A stretch of 26,795 nucleotides of DNA from a virus, in the IMG/VR virus record IMGVR_UViG_3300044701_003173, positions 1-26,795 of that record; one strand, written 5' to 3'. Position numbers and translations under genes: made by a program. Shown here piece by piece: positions 13,850-20,614 of the stretch (its first letter is position 1; every line of letters starts with the position of its first letter). The notes under the pieces were generated by a model. It was not told the DNA's origin and made no database searches. It saw only the letters and a program-made list of their open reading frames with translations.

Positions 13850-14616
13850 GCGCCGAAGCGACCAACTGGGTCTGGAAGCACAGTGAGGCGTCGGGCTCGG
13901 ATCGCCTGGTGCTCTTGGCCTTGGCGGACTTCTGTAACGAGAAGGCTGAGTGCTATGCGTCGTATGGGACGCTAATGAAGAAGACGCGACTGAGCGAGGC
14001 AACCGTATATCGCGCTCTCAAATCCCTGCAACGAGCTGGCGATTTGGCGCAAGTCGCCCAAGGAGACTTTGGCAAGGGCAGCCAAGATTCCAGCGAGTGG
14101 CGCCTGCCCAAAGTCCACAACTGTCAAATTGACAGTGCATTCAATCTGACAGCTGTGAAACCTCCGACAACTGTCAAATTGACACCTGACAACTGTCAAA
14201 TTGAAGGATCAACAATACATAACAATACAGATAATAATAATAGCTCGCCTACGGCTCGCCCCCAACCGCCCCAGCTAACCGTAATCACAGAATCCAATTC
14301 GCCACCCTCTCTGGATTCAGAAGTAAAGTTGGTCCGCAAACGAGAGGACGTTCTCGGCAAGGGGTTAACCGACGAGCAATGGCTCCGGTGGCTGGGCGAG
14401 AAGAACCCCAACATCGACATCCCGGTCCTCTTCGACCGCTGCCTCGCGTGGTGCAAGGACAAGAGCAAGGTAGCCAGCCGCCGGCAGTTTATGGCCTTCG
14501 TCCGCAACGCCCAAAAGGACGTGCCCATGGCCTTTGTCCGCCGCCCATCGGCACCCTCTGGTCAGTCGGCCTTTGAGCGGGAGCTGGCTGAGATTAGGAT
14601 GGCGGTGGGAGAGTGA
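13846..14616 (+). CDS. Replication initiator (lambda O-like), winged HTH, 256 aa
   Basis: ATG 13846 overlaps the previous stop (ATGA). Residues 1-75 match the HTH_36-type N-terminal domain of phage initiators: NWVWKHSEASGSDRLVLLAL, CYASYGTLMKKTRLSEATVY, then RALKSLQRAGDLAQV. Residues 90-145 are a polar linker, and the DNA encoding it contains three iterons and an AT-rich tract. Residues 165-256 form a C-terminal helical domain (LTDEQWLRWLGEKNPNIDIP) where helicase-loading contacts usually lie. The architecture, with the origin inside the initiator gene and DnaB downstream, is that of lambda O. No separate helicase loader is recognised. Confidence 0.75.
   Translation: MSAEATNWVWKHSEASGSDRLVLLALADFCNEKAECYASYGTLMKKTRLSEATVYRALKSLQRAGDLAQVAQGDFGKGSQDSSEWRLPKVHNCQIDSAFNLTAVKPPTTVKLTPDNCQIEGSTIHNNTDNNNSSPTARPQPPQLTVITESNSPPSLDSEVKLVRKREDVLGKGLTDEQWLRWLGEKNPNIDIPVLFDRCLAWCKDKSKVASRRQFMAFVRNAQKDVPMAFVRRPSAPSGQSAFERELAEIRMAVGE
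14117..14244 (+). other. Putative replication origin inside the initiator gene
   Basis: CAACTGTCAAATTGA occurs three times, at 14118-14132, 14168-14182 and 14190-14204. The core TGTCAAATTGACA is a perfect palindrome in the first two copies; the third is a half-degenerate copy. A weaker related block (CTGACAGCTGT) lies at about 14146-14156. Directly downstream, 14208-14242 is AT-rich (ACAATACATAACAATACAG, then ATAATAATAATAG), the likely duplex-unwinding element. Iterons plus an AT-rich tract in the initiator linker is the arrangement of lambdoid origins. Confidence 0.7.
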
Positions 14617-15029
14617 CCGTCTTGGCCTCAACGGACAAGGGCGCTCACGCCGAGCTGCTGTTTTGCGCCGAGGCTGGCGCTCGGGGCTACAGCATATTCA
14701 CGCCGCTGGTGGGAAGCCCCAAGGCAGACGTTTGCCTCAAGATGGGTCAGGGTCCCTACGTTGGCATTCAGGTCAAGCGGGCTTGCGTCAGCACGCAGCG
14801 CGCCGGCCTTTACAAAATCAACACGTCGAGCCGAACGGCTGGGCGCTACAGCGCCGGCGACTTTGACGTATTGGCGGCCTATCTGCCGGACATCAACGAG
14901 TTTGTTTTCTGGCGGATAAGCGAGATCGCTCAATACAGCCAGATTAGCTACTCGCCGGAAAGGCACCGCAGCCCCGACAACTGGGAACTGCTCGACGCCC
15001 TCGCAGAACCCTCAACCGCGAACCGATAA
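14613..15029 (+). CDS. PD-(D/E)XK endonuclease-like protein, 138 aa
   Basis: GTG 14613 overlaps the previous stop (GTGA). The layout fits the PDDEXK_5 / Holliday-junction-resolvase-like group: DKGAHAELLFCAEAGARGY with Glu14, PLVGSPKADVCLKM with Asp39, and YVGIQVKRA with the Q-V-K motif ending at Lys55. The conserved-looking GLYKINTS and GDFDVLAAYLPD follow. Members are small metal-dependent nucleases of phages and mobile elements. Its substrate here is unknown; recombination or branch resolution during replication is plausible. Confidence 0.7.
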   Translation: MTVLASTDKGAHAELLFCAEAGARGYSIFTPLVGSPKADVCLKMGQGPYVGIQVKRACVSTQRAGLYKINTSSRTAGRYSAGDFDVLAAYLPDINEFVFWRISEIAQYSQISYSPERHRSPDNWELLDALAEPSTANR

Positions 15030-15098
15030 ACAATTTTTACCGCCTTACCCCTACCCCGCTAAATGTCCTACCCCCCAGCCTATAAACAACCATTTTCC

Positions 15099-15275
15099 AT
15101 GAGAACCCGTAAAACCACCAAGAAGGCCGCTGCCGTTAAGCGGAAACCCGTCACCCAGAACTCCTACACCGTTGCCGATCTCCGCGCCCACCTGCAATTA
15201 GCGGCAGGCTCGCTGATCGCCATTGACCACTGGCTAGACACCAAGGTCGAACAGATGGTGAAAAACCAGAAATGA
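15099..15275 (+). CDS. Small basic protein, 58 aa
   Basis: The start is taken as ATG 15099 after an A/C-rich leader of the type used by this phage; ATG 15063 would add 12 residues. The N-terminus is very basic (MRTRKTTKKAAAVKRKPVTQ), followed by a helical segment (TVADLRAHLQLAAGSLIAID). No family recognised. It overlaps the next gene by ATGA. Confidence 0.6.
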   Translation: MRTRKTTKKAAAVKRKPVTQNSYTVADLRAHLQLAAGSLIAIDHWLDTKVEQMVKNQK

Positions 15276-15508
15276 GCGTCGAATACGTTGTCGGCGAGGT
15301 CGGCTTTGGCGGCAATTTCAAGCCCGAGGCTGACTTCTACCGAGCGCAAACCGCGCAGTGCGGGATACGCATTGACGAGCTGGAGGCCGAGGTTGCCAAA
15401 CTCACCAAGGACCGCAATGTCCTGCGGAGGGCATTGGAACGATGCGCCGCGTTGAGCAACGAAGTTGCCGACGCAAAGCATGAGGCCCTGCTTGCCACCG
15501 CACCATGA
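15272..15508 (+). CDS. Hypothetical coiled-coil protein, 78 aa
   Basis: ATG 15272 is coupled to the previous stop (ATGA). Residues 33-65 (RIDELEAEVAKLTKDRNVLR and onward) have heptad spacing of a coiled coil. Small coiled-coil proteins of this type are common in phage early operons, with no known function. It ends in an ATGA overlap with the next gene. Confidence 0.65.
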   Translation: MSVEYVVGEVGFGGNFKPEADFYRAQTAQCGIRIDELEAEVAKLTKDRNVLRRALERCAALSNEVADAKHEALLATAP

Positions 15509-15717
15509 ACCACCGGGACGCCTGGCTCCATGAGCAGTTTGACGGGGCCACCGCCCGCAAGAACGGGGAAGTTCTATCCTTCCTGCCGGACGGCACCCCC
15601 TCGCCCGAGACGGACTATTTGCTCCGCTCGGTGCGGGAGGCGTGCGACCGATTCTGGGCCCGCCGAAGGGGCCTAAAACTTTCTCAAAAAAAGTCGTTGC
15701 CAGACAGCACACATTAG
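15505..15717 (+). CDS. Hypothetical protein, 70 aa
   Basis: ATG 15505 overlaps the previous stop (ATGA). Mixed charged helical sequence (RSVREACDRFWARRRGLKLS at about 41-60), with no recognised motif. Its 3' end overlaps the -35 box of the promoter at 15697-15725, so it closes this operon segment. Confidence 0.6.
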   Translation: MNHRDAWLHEQFDGATARKNGEVLSFLPDGTPSPETDYLLRSVREACDRFWARRRGLKLSQKKSLPDSTH

Positions 15718-15725
15718 CATACAAC
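15697..15725 (+). promoter_or_regulatory. Promoter for the helicase/recombination operon
   Basis: -35 TTGCCA (15697-15702), a 17-base spacer GACAGCACACATTAGCA, and -10 TACAAC (15720-15725). The spacer begins with the same GACAGCACACA as the leftward promoter at 11648-11676, and ACAGCACACA lies at 15704-15713. The next ATG (15740) is 14 bases past the -10. Confidence 0.6.
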
Positions 15726-15739
15726 ACGCCACAGTTGTT

Positions 15740-15844
15740 ATGGATATCTCAGAACTCACCATGTTTGCCCTCTTGTTCGGCGCGCTGGTTTTCGTCGTGG
15801 CGCTCATCAACGACGATGATGATGACGAGGGGAGGTTTTCGTGA
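15740..15844 (+). CDS. 34-aa membrane peptide before dnaB
   Basis: ATG 15740 to TGA 15842-15844, overlapping the GTG of dnaB (GTGA). Sequence: MDISELTMFALLFGALVFVV then ALINDDDDDEGRFS, one transmembrane helix and a cytoplasm-type acidic tail. It is first behind the promoter at 15697. The AGGGGAGG ribosome-binding site for dnaB lies inside its last codons. Function unknown. Confidence 0.6.
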   Translation: MDISELTMFALLFGALVFVVALINDDDDDEGRFS

Positions 15845-17238
15845 AAAACAAAAACGTCATTCCCCACGATGCGACCGCCGAGTCCTATGTCATAGGATCG
15901 CTCATGTTGCACTCGGATTTGATTGACGAGTGGGACGAGCTGAACGCCGAATACTTTTTCCTCCCCTCGCACCAAGCCGTCTTGGCGTGCATCGTCGCCA
16001 TCCGCGCCAGCGGGGGATCGCCGGACTTGCTCACCGTCACGCAGCGCCTCAACGAGCGCGGCGAGCTGGAAGGCATCGGCGGTCCCGGTGTGCTGACCGA
16101 GATGTATAGCCATGGCGGTGGCCGCGACCTTTCGTATCACATCCAGATTCTACGCGGCTACATGGCCCGCCGCCGCATCCTGGATGCCGCCGGCCGCATG
16201 ATGACCGCCGCCAAAGATCCCGCCATTGACATTGAGGAAGCCTTGGCCGACGCCGGCGAAGCCATCCTTGGCGTGGACATGAGCGGCAAGCGCGACTCGG
16301 CCGCCGCCGCCAGCGAGATGATCCACGGCGTCATCGTCGAGATGGAGCGCGCCATCGTGGAGAAGGGCAAGCCGCGCGGCATCCCGACCGGCTACCGCGA
16401 CTTTGATTACATGACCGGCGGCCTGCGTGGCGGCCAGTTGATGCTGGTCGCCGGCCGTCCCGCCATGGGCAAGAGCGCCATGCTGCTTAACTTGGCCGAC
16501 CGCATGGCCGCCAAGGGAACTACGGTCCTGCTCTACAGCCTGGAGATGAAACGCTTTGACCTCATGCAGCGCATCATCTGTGCCCGCGCCAAGGTCAGCA
16601 GCACCCGCCTGCGTAACGGTGCCGTAGGCAAGGACGAGATGCGCCGCCTCTCCATGGAAAGCATGAACTTGGCCGGCCAACCGCTTTACATAGACGACAG
16701 CGAGGCCCCGACGATCCACGAACTGCGCGCCCGCGCTCGCCGGGAAGTGCGCAAGCACGGCATCAAGGTCATCATGGTGGACTACCTTGGCCTTATCCGC
16801 GTGGCCGGCGCCACGATCAAGAGCCGCGAGAACGAAATAGGCATGGTCAGCAGAGGCTTGAAGGCCATGGCCATGGAGTTGGACATTCCGGTCATCGCCG
16901 CCGCGCAGCTTAACCGCCAGGTCGAAGGGCGCACCGACAGCCGCCCGAAGCTCTCCGACCTGCGCGACAGCGGCAGTCTGGAGCAAGACGCCGACATCGT
17001 GACCACGATTTACCGTGGCGCCTATTACGACAACGCAGAAGGCGGCGTCGAGCCGCAGGACGCCGAGTGGACCCTAGCCAAGCACCGCGAGGGCAAGACC
17101 GGCACGATGCACATGGTCTGGCATCCCGAGTGGACCCGCTTTGACACGGCGCAGATTACGCGCCTGACCGATGAAGCCCCCGTGCAGGAGGCCCGCCAGC
17201 CGGACCTGCATGAGATCAACGCCCTGCTCAATGAATAG
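15841..17238 (+). CDS. dnaB: Replicative DNA helicase, DnaB family, 465 aa
   Basis: Hexameric 5'-3' helicase that unwinds the phage replication fork. The start is GTG 15841 with GGGGAGG upstream and GTGA coupling. The N-terminal domain (residues 8-100) has the DnaB_N pattern (DATAESYVIGSLMLHSDLID), then a linker helix, then the RecA-like C-terminal domain. Walker A is GRPAMGKSA (205-213), the SLEM catalytic glutamate is Glu235, Walker B is IMVDYL (311-316), and motif H4 is DLRDSGSLEQDAD. Length is normal. It is expected to be loaded by the upstream initiator at its internal origin. No primase domain is fused and no polymerase follows, so host enzymes would complete the fork. Confidence 0.95.
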   Translation: MKNKNVIPHDATAESYVIGSLMLHSDLIDEWDELNAEYFFLPSHQAVLACIVAIRASGGSPDLLTVTQRLNERGELEGIGGPGVLTEMYSHGGGRDLSYHIQILRGYMARRRILDAAGRMMTAAKDPAIDIEEALADAGEAILGVDMSGKRDSAAAASEMIHGVIVEMERAIVEKGKPRGIPTGYRDFDYMTGGLRGGQLMLVAGRPAMGKSAMLLNLADRMAAKGTTVLLYSLEMKRFDLMQRIICARAKVSSTRLRNGAVGKDEMRRLSMESMNLAGQPLYIDDSEAPTIHELRARARREVRKHGIKVIMVDYLGLIRVAGATIKSRENEIGMVSRGLKAMAMELDIPVIAAAQLNRQVEGRTDSRPKLSDLRDSGSLEQDADIVTTIYRGAYYDNAEGGVEPQDAEWTLAKHREGKTGTMHMVWHPEWTRFDTAQITRLTDEAPVQEARQPDLHEINALLNE

Positions 17239-17557
17239 CCGCCAAAAAGGAGCCCGAGGAGAGCGCATGTTCCGCGACATGTTCCGCGAAGCAGGCTTTG
17301 AAGCCCGCCGTGGGCAGCAGTTTAGCGGCGGCACGGACAGCCCCGACGTGGTGGTCCCTGCCCTGCCCGACTTCCATTGGGAAATCAAGTTCTGCCAAGT
17401 GGTCAAAATCAAAGACTGGATGGCGCAAGCCGCCCGCGATGCTGGCGCCAAGCCCTTCCCCATCGTCGGCCACAAGCGCAACAACGAGGAACCCTTGGCC
17501 ACCCTCCGCTTCAAAGACCTTCTCACGCTCATCGCCCATTCCGATTTCGTTAGGTAA
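17231..17557 (+). CDS. Hjc-like Holliday junction resolvase (PD-(D/E)XK), 108 aa
   Basis: ATG 17231 overlaps the end of dnaB by eight bases. The sequence shows the archaeal-Hjc/phage resolvase layout: KGARGERMFRDMFREAGF with Glu11, FSGGTDSPDVVV with Asp39, and WEIKF with Glu51 and Lys53. It would cut branched DNA formed in recombination or before packaging. It follows the helicase and precedes the SSB-like and exonuclease genes, in line with a recombination-replication module. Confidence 0.8.
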   Translation: MNSRQKGARGERMFRDMFREAGFEARRGQQFSGGTDSPDVVVPALPDFHWEIKFCQVVKIKDWMAQAARDAGAKPFPIVGHKRNNEEPLATLRFKDLLTLIAHSDFVR

Positions 17558-17597
17558 CACAAACACAACACAACACAAACAAACACAAATAAGTAAC

Positions 17598-18077
17598 ATG
17601 GCTAAAATACCAGAAAACAAAACATCGGCACTCTCCAACCTTGGCGAGCCGCCGGCTAAAGGAACCTACGTCGCGGTCTGCCTCGACGTGGTCGATGAAT
17701 ACAACGTCACCCGCAAGAAGTATCAGAGCGAGGAGACCGAAGTGGTCAACCTGGAGCGGTTCGTCTTCGGGGTGAAACTTAAAGACGGGTCACTGCGCAA
17801 GATTGCCACCAGGGCAATGAAGATCAGCAACCATGAGAACAGCGCACTGCGCGCCTTCTTGGTGAGCTGGCTCGGCGAAGCGCCCAAGCCAAACTTTGAG
17901 ACCACCGACCTCAAAGGCAAACCCGCCTACATCACGATCACCGAAGATGTGAAGGGCGACCGCACCTACAGCAACATCGCCACGATCTCCGAGGTCATGG
18001 AAGAGCTGCTGCCCAAAGTGCCGAAAGTCTCTGAGTTCGGCGACAACGACAACACCGGCGAAGAAATCCCGTTCTAA
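17598..18077 (+). CDS. SSB-like single-stranded DNA-binding protein, 159 aa
   Basis: ATG 17598 is preceded by a 40-base A/C-only-type leader (CACAACACAAACAAACACAA) without Shine-Dalgarno. The body is beta-rich (GTYVAVCLDVVDEYNVTRKK, NLERFVFGVKLKDGSLRKIA), compatible with an OB fold. The C-terminus DNDNTGEEIPF closely imitates the acidic tip of bacterial SSB (DDDIPF), which recruits partner proteins. The neighbours are a resolvase and a RecB-type exonuclease. The fold is inferred; the tip is the strongest sign. Confidence 0.65.
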   Translation: MAKIPENKTSALSNLGEPPAKGTYVAVCLDVVDEYNVTRKKYQSEETEVVNLERFVFGVKLKDGSLRKIATRAMKISNHENSALRAFLVSWLGEAPKPNFETTDLKGKPAYITITEDVKGDRTYSNIATISEVMEELLPKVPKVSEFGDNDNTGEEIPF

Positions 18078-18079
18078 CC

Positions 18080-18268
18080 ATGAGCTACGTCGCCAACCAC
18101 GAACTCAAGGCGCAGGGATTCGCATGCTTCGCAGGGCCGTTTGCTCCGCATGAGCGCGAGATGATCCCGGCGTATTTGAAAGACGCATCCCAAGCCAACA
18201 AGGAAACCCGTCAAAGCGTAGAGGCCAGCGGCATCTACCTGTGGCAGAAATCCAAGTCTCGCAACTGA
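18080..18268 (+). CDS. Hypothetical protein, 62 aa
   Basis: ATG 18080 lies two bases after the preceding stop. The product (MSYVANHELKAQGFACFAGP and onward) is short and mixed in charge, with no recognised motif. A strong hairpin starts seven bases after its stop. Confidence 0.55.
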   Translation: MSYVANHELKAQGFACFAGPFAPHEREMIPAYLKDASQANKETRQSVEASGIYLWQKSKSRN

Positions 18269-18274
18269 AACACA

Positions 18275-18305
18275 TGGGGAGCGGTGCAGTCCCGGCCGCT
18301 CCCCA
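18275..18305 (+). terminator. Strong 10-bp hairpin between genes (attenuator or processing site)
   Basis: TGGGGAGCGG (18275-18284) pairs perfectly with CCGCTCCCCA (18296-18305) around an 11-base loop. A pyrimidine stretch (CTTCTCTCT) follows rather than a T-run, so it would be a weak or partial terminator, or an RNA-processing or stability element controlling the exonuclease gene downstream. The next gene starts 16 bases later. Confidence 0.55.
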
Positions 18306-18320
18306 CTTCTCTCTAAAGTT

Positions 18321-19151
18321 ATGGCAATTCTCGTAGAAAACAAAAACATGGGCGGCGGTCACTGGTATCAACCAGACGGCACGCCGCTTCACCAGGTTCC
18401 CAAGGCAGACGGCAAGGGCATGCGTGACACCACGCTGGCCGATGCCAAGAAGCTCGGGCTCCTGCCATCTGTCACCGGCATCACCGACATCGTCGCCAAA
18501 CCGGCACTGATGAACTGGAAGGCCGCGCAAGTCGCCGCCGCCGCCTTTGAAAACCCACCGACCGGTGACGAGTCGGCAGAATACTTCATCGACCGCGTCA
18601 TCAACGCCAGCCACCACCAGGTAGCCGGCGCCGCCGATCTCGGCAGCAAAGTTCACGACGCCTTGGAAAAACTACTCACCGAAGGCCCTGACGCCATCAC
18701 CGAAGACATGTGGGCGTATGTCGCTCCGGTCGTCGCATGGAAGAAGGAAGCCAAGATCACCTACGACCAGATCGAAAACGTCTTGGTTAATCTGGAGATC
18801 GGCTACGCCGGCCGCTGCGACGTGCTCGGCCACGATGCCGCTGGCGCCCCGGTCATCATCGACTACAAGACGCGCAAGACTAAGCCCAAGCAGGTCTGCA
18901 AGCCCTACGACACGCAGGGTATGCAGCTCGCCGCCTATGCTGTCGCGCACTACGGCTTGGACCGCCTGCCCGAAGTCAAAGCGTGGAACGTCTACATCAG
19001 CACGACCGAGATCGGCCGCGTCGAAGGCTACCAACACGAATCGCTGCTCCCGCATTGGGAAGCGTTCAAGGCTGCCGCCGTCTTGTGGAGTCATATCAAA
19101 GGCTACGATCCGAGGCGCCCGGTCTTCACTACGCTCAAGGAGGCGGCATGA
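18321..19151 (+). CDS. RecB-family / Cas4-like PD-(D/E)XK exonuclease, 276 aa
   Basis: ATG 18321. The full active site is visible: GSKVHDALE with His112, GYAGRCDVLGH with Asp167, PVIIDYKTRK with Asp181 and Lys183, and the QLAAY motif (Gln202, Tyr206) characteristic of RecB-like nucleases. This is the phage recombination exonuclease class, which resects DNA ends to make single strands for annealing. It fits next to an SSB-like protein and a resolvase, but no annealase (Beta/Erf/RecT) is seen in the window. Confidence 0.85.
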   Translation: MAILVENKNMGGGHWYQPDGTPLHQVPKADGKGMRDTTLADAKKLGLLPSVTGITDIVAKPALMNWKAAQVAAAAFENPPTGDESAEYFIDRVINASHHQVAGAADLGSKVHDALEKLLTEGPDAITEDMWAYVAPVVAWKKEAKITYDQIENVLVNLEIGYAGRCDVLGHDAAGAPVIIDYKTRKTKPKQVCKPYDTQGMQLAAYAVAHYGLDRLPEVKAWNVYISTTEIGRVEGYQHESLLPHWEAFKAAAVLWSHIKGYDPRRPVFTTLKEAA

Positions 19152-19303
19152 ACCAAGAGCAATTCGACGCCGACAACGCCGCCGAGTCGCCCGCGCAACT
19201 CTGCACCCGCAACGACTGGTGGCACGACTTCCGTGGCAACCCTGTGCGCGAGTGCTTCGACAACCCGCGTGCATCTAGTCACCGCAGCGCCAAAGAGGAC
19301 TGA
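19148..19303 (+). CDS. Hypothetical protein, 51 aa
   Basis: ATG 19148 overlaps the exonuclease stop (ATGA). The product MNQEQFDADNAAESPAQLCT continues with RNDWWHDFRGNPVRECFDN, small and acidic-aromatic with two Cys. No family recognised. The coupling suggests expression at a level similar to the exonuclease. Confidence 0.6.
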   Translation: MNQEQFDADNAAESPAQLCTRNDWWHDFRGNPVRECFDNPRASSHRSAKED

Positions 19304-19304
19304 C

Positions 19305-19673
19305 GTGAAAAAGCCCCGCCGCTTCACCGTCCGCGAAAAGACCTTCGGGTTAAATGTGGAGTTCTATTGCGGAACTCCGCAGCGGACGGCGTTGCGGCGG
19401 TGCGTGGCCATTCTCCATCTTGACGCCAATGACCCCGAGAACGCGCCAGACGACAGTGATGCCGCTTGGGCCATGTGCTACGGCAGCCAAGCCGTCGTCT
19501 GGATCGAAGCCGCCGAGGACACCGGCTCGCTCGTCCATGAGCTGTATCACGTTGTCGCCGACTTCTTGAAGCACATCACCAGCAGCGACGAGGAGACCGG
19601 CGCCTATCTCATTCAATACCTCTTCCGCGAAGCAATGCTTCGCCTCAACAAGAAACCCAAAACCCAACCATGA
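19305..19673 (+). CDS. HExxH-containing putative metallopeptidase-like protein, 122 aa
   Basis: GTG 19305, one base after the previous stop. The first half is beta-rich (KTFGLNVEFYCGTPQRTALR). Residues 75-82 read SLVHELYH, a zinc-binding HExxH in a helix, followed by Glu96/Glu97 (SSDEETGAY) that could be the third ligand. Phages carry similar small HExxH proteins of unknown role. Whether it cleaves protein is not shown; zinc binding is the safest reading. The next ATG overlaps its stop. Confidence 0.6.
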   Translation: MKKPRRFTVREKTFGLNVEFYCGTPQRTALRRCVAILHLDANDPENAPDDSDAAWAMCYGSQAVVWIEAAEDTGSLVHELYHVVADFLKHITSSDEETGAYLIQYLFREAMLRLNKKPKTQP

Positions 19674-19819
19674 AAAAAGGACTATACGCAAACATCAACG
19701 CCAAGCAGGCCCGCATCGCCGCCGGAAGCGGTGAACGCATGCGCAAGCCGGGATCAGCCGGCGCACCGACCGCGAAGGCATTCAAGCAATCAGCGAAGAC
19801 CGCCAAGACCCGCCGATAG
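19670..19819 (+). CDS. KKGLYANINAK-type conserved small phage protein, 49 aa
   Basis: ATG 19670 (ATGA overlap) to TAG 19817-19819. The whole sequence, MKKGLYANINAKQARIAAGS then GERMRKPGSAGAPTAKAFKQ, matches a very common small basic protein of environmental phages, including cyanophages and pelagiphages. No function is known. Its near-complete conservation makes the call confident despite the small size. Confidence 0.85.
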   Translation: MKKGLYANINAKQARIAAGSGERMRKPGSAGAPTAKAFKQSAKTAKTRR

Positions 19820-19820
19820 C

Positions 19821-20048
19821 ATGAAAGCCGTCTTAAAGTTCAACCTGCCCGAAGACCAGTCCGAGCACCGCCGGGCTCTTGACGGGTGGAAGTGGAGGTC
19901 TGTTGTCAGTGACATCGCTGACAAGCTCCGCAGCACGTTGAAATACGACGACGACCTCACACCGGAAACCAACGCCGCCTTAGAGAAGTTCCGCGAAGAG
20001 CTTTTCCGGCTGCTGGAAGACCACGGCCTTAACCTCTACGACGAATGA
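19821..20048 (+). CDS. Conserved small phage protein (FNLPEDxxEHRxALDGWKW type), 75 aa
   Basis: ATG 19821, one base after the previous stop. The N-terminus KAVLKFNLPEDQSEHRRALD with GWKWRSVVSDIADKLRS is a recognisable small-phage-protein pattern, often found near replication genes. The C-terminal half is helical and acidic (ALEKFREELFRLLEDHGLNL). The function is unknown. It ends in an ATGA overlap. Confidence 0.75.
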   Translation: MKAVLKFNLPEDQSEHRRALDGWKWRSVVSDIADKLRSTLKYDDDLTPETNAALEKFREELFRLLEDHGLNLYDE

Positions 20049-20299
20049 GCGCAGGCAAAGGCGATACCCCGCGTGCGGTGAATGGCGACCTTTATCGCCG
20101 CAACTACGACCGCATCTTCCGCAAGCCATATCCGGATTGGATATGCGACGAGTGCGGCCGGCTGCACGGCAAGCGCCCCGAGGGCAATCCCTACGGCGCA
20201 ACCTGGCACATCGGCGAGTGCGGCGTCTGCGGCACCGGCGGCGTTGAGGTTACGGAATGCCGGGACTTCGGCCATCTCAAAGAGGGATGGAACAAATGA
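20045..20299 (+). CDS. Zinc-ribbon conserved phage protein (MSAGKGDTPR type), 84 aa
   Basis: ATG 20045, ATGA overlap. It begins with MSAGKGDTPRAVNGDLYRRN, a signature of a small family common in environmental phages. Two CxxC pairs, CDEC (34-37) and CGVC (59-62), should bind one zinc. No function is known. It ends in an ATGA overlap with a membrane peptide. Confidence 0.8.
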   Translation: MSAGKGDTPRAVNGDLYRRNYDRIFRKPYPDWICDECGRLHGKRPEGNPYGATWHIGECGVCGTGGVEVTECRDFGHLKEGWNK

Positions 20300-20451
20300 C
20301 CAGCGCCATCCTCATCGCCCTCGTCGGCCTCATCTATTTCGCCGTGGCCATCGACCAAGCCCTCATCCAGCACAACTTCTGGAACGGAATCATCTGGTTT
20401 GGATACGCCATCGCGCAGACCGGCTTGTGGAACCTTACCGTTCGCCCCTGA
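20296..20451 (+). CDS. 51-aa membrane protein
   Basis: ATG 20296, ATGA overlap with the zinc-ribbon gene. It has two hydrophobic segments, ILIALVGLIYFAVAI (4-18) and NFWNGIIWFGYAIAQTGLW (27-45). A holin or another envelope role is possible, but no lysis gene is nearby. No family recognised. Confidence 0.6.
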   Translation: MTSAILIALVGLIYFAVAIDQALIQHNFWNGIIWFGYAIAQTGLWNLTVRP

Positions 20452-20455
20452 CCTT

Positions 20456-20614
20456 ATGACGCACCTAAGAATTACATCCCCAGCTATTGAAGCCATCGAC
20501 AAGAAAATCGCCGCACTCAAAGCCGAGCGAAAGCTGCTGGTTTCCGAGGCGGCCAGCGCCAAGGCGCAGGCGCTCTGCGCTGAGATGGCCGCCGCCAAGA
20601 AAGCGCGCAAATGA
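20456..20614 (+). CDS. Small helical protein, 52 aa
   Basis: ATG 20456, four bases after the previous stop. Residues 10-50 (AIEAIDKKIAALKAERKLLV and onward) form a likely coiled coil with a Lys/Ala-rich end. No family recognised. It ends in an ATGA overlap with a doubtful frame. Confidence 0.55.
   Translation: MTHLRITSPAIEAIDKKIAALKAERKLLVSEAASAKAQALCAEMAAAKKARK

Noticed and set aside
16150-16986. 278-aa open frame on the minus strand opposite dnaB
   Set aside because: It is the shadow of the strongly biased dnaB codons; the sense strand carries all helicase motifs.
17298-17597. Long in-frame upstream extension of the SSB-like gene
   Set aside because: It overlaps the resolvase in another frame; the A/C-rich leader directly before ATG 17598 marks the real start.
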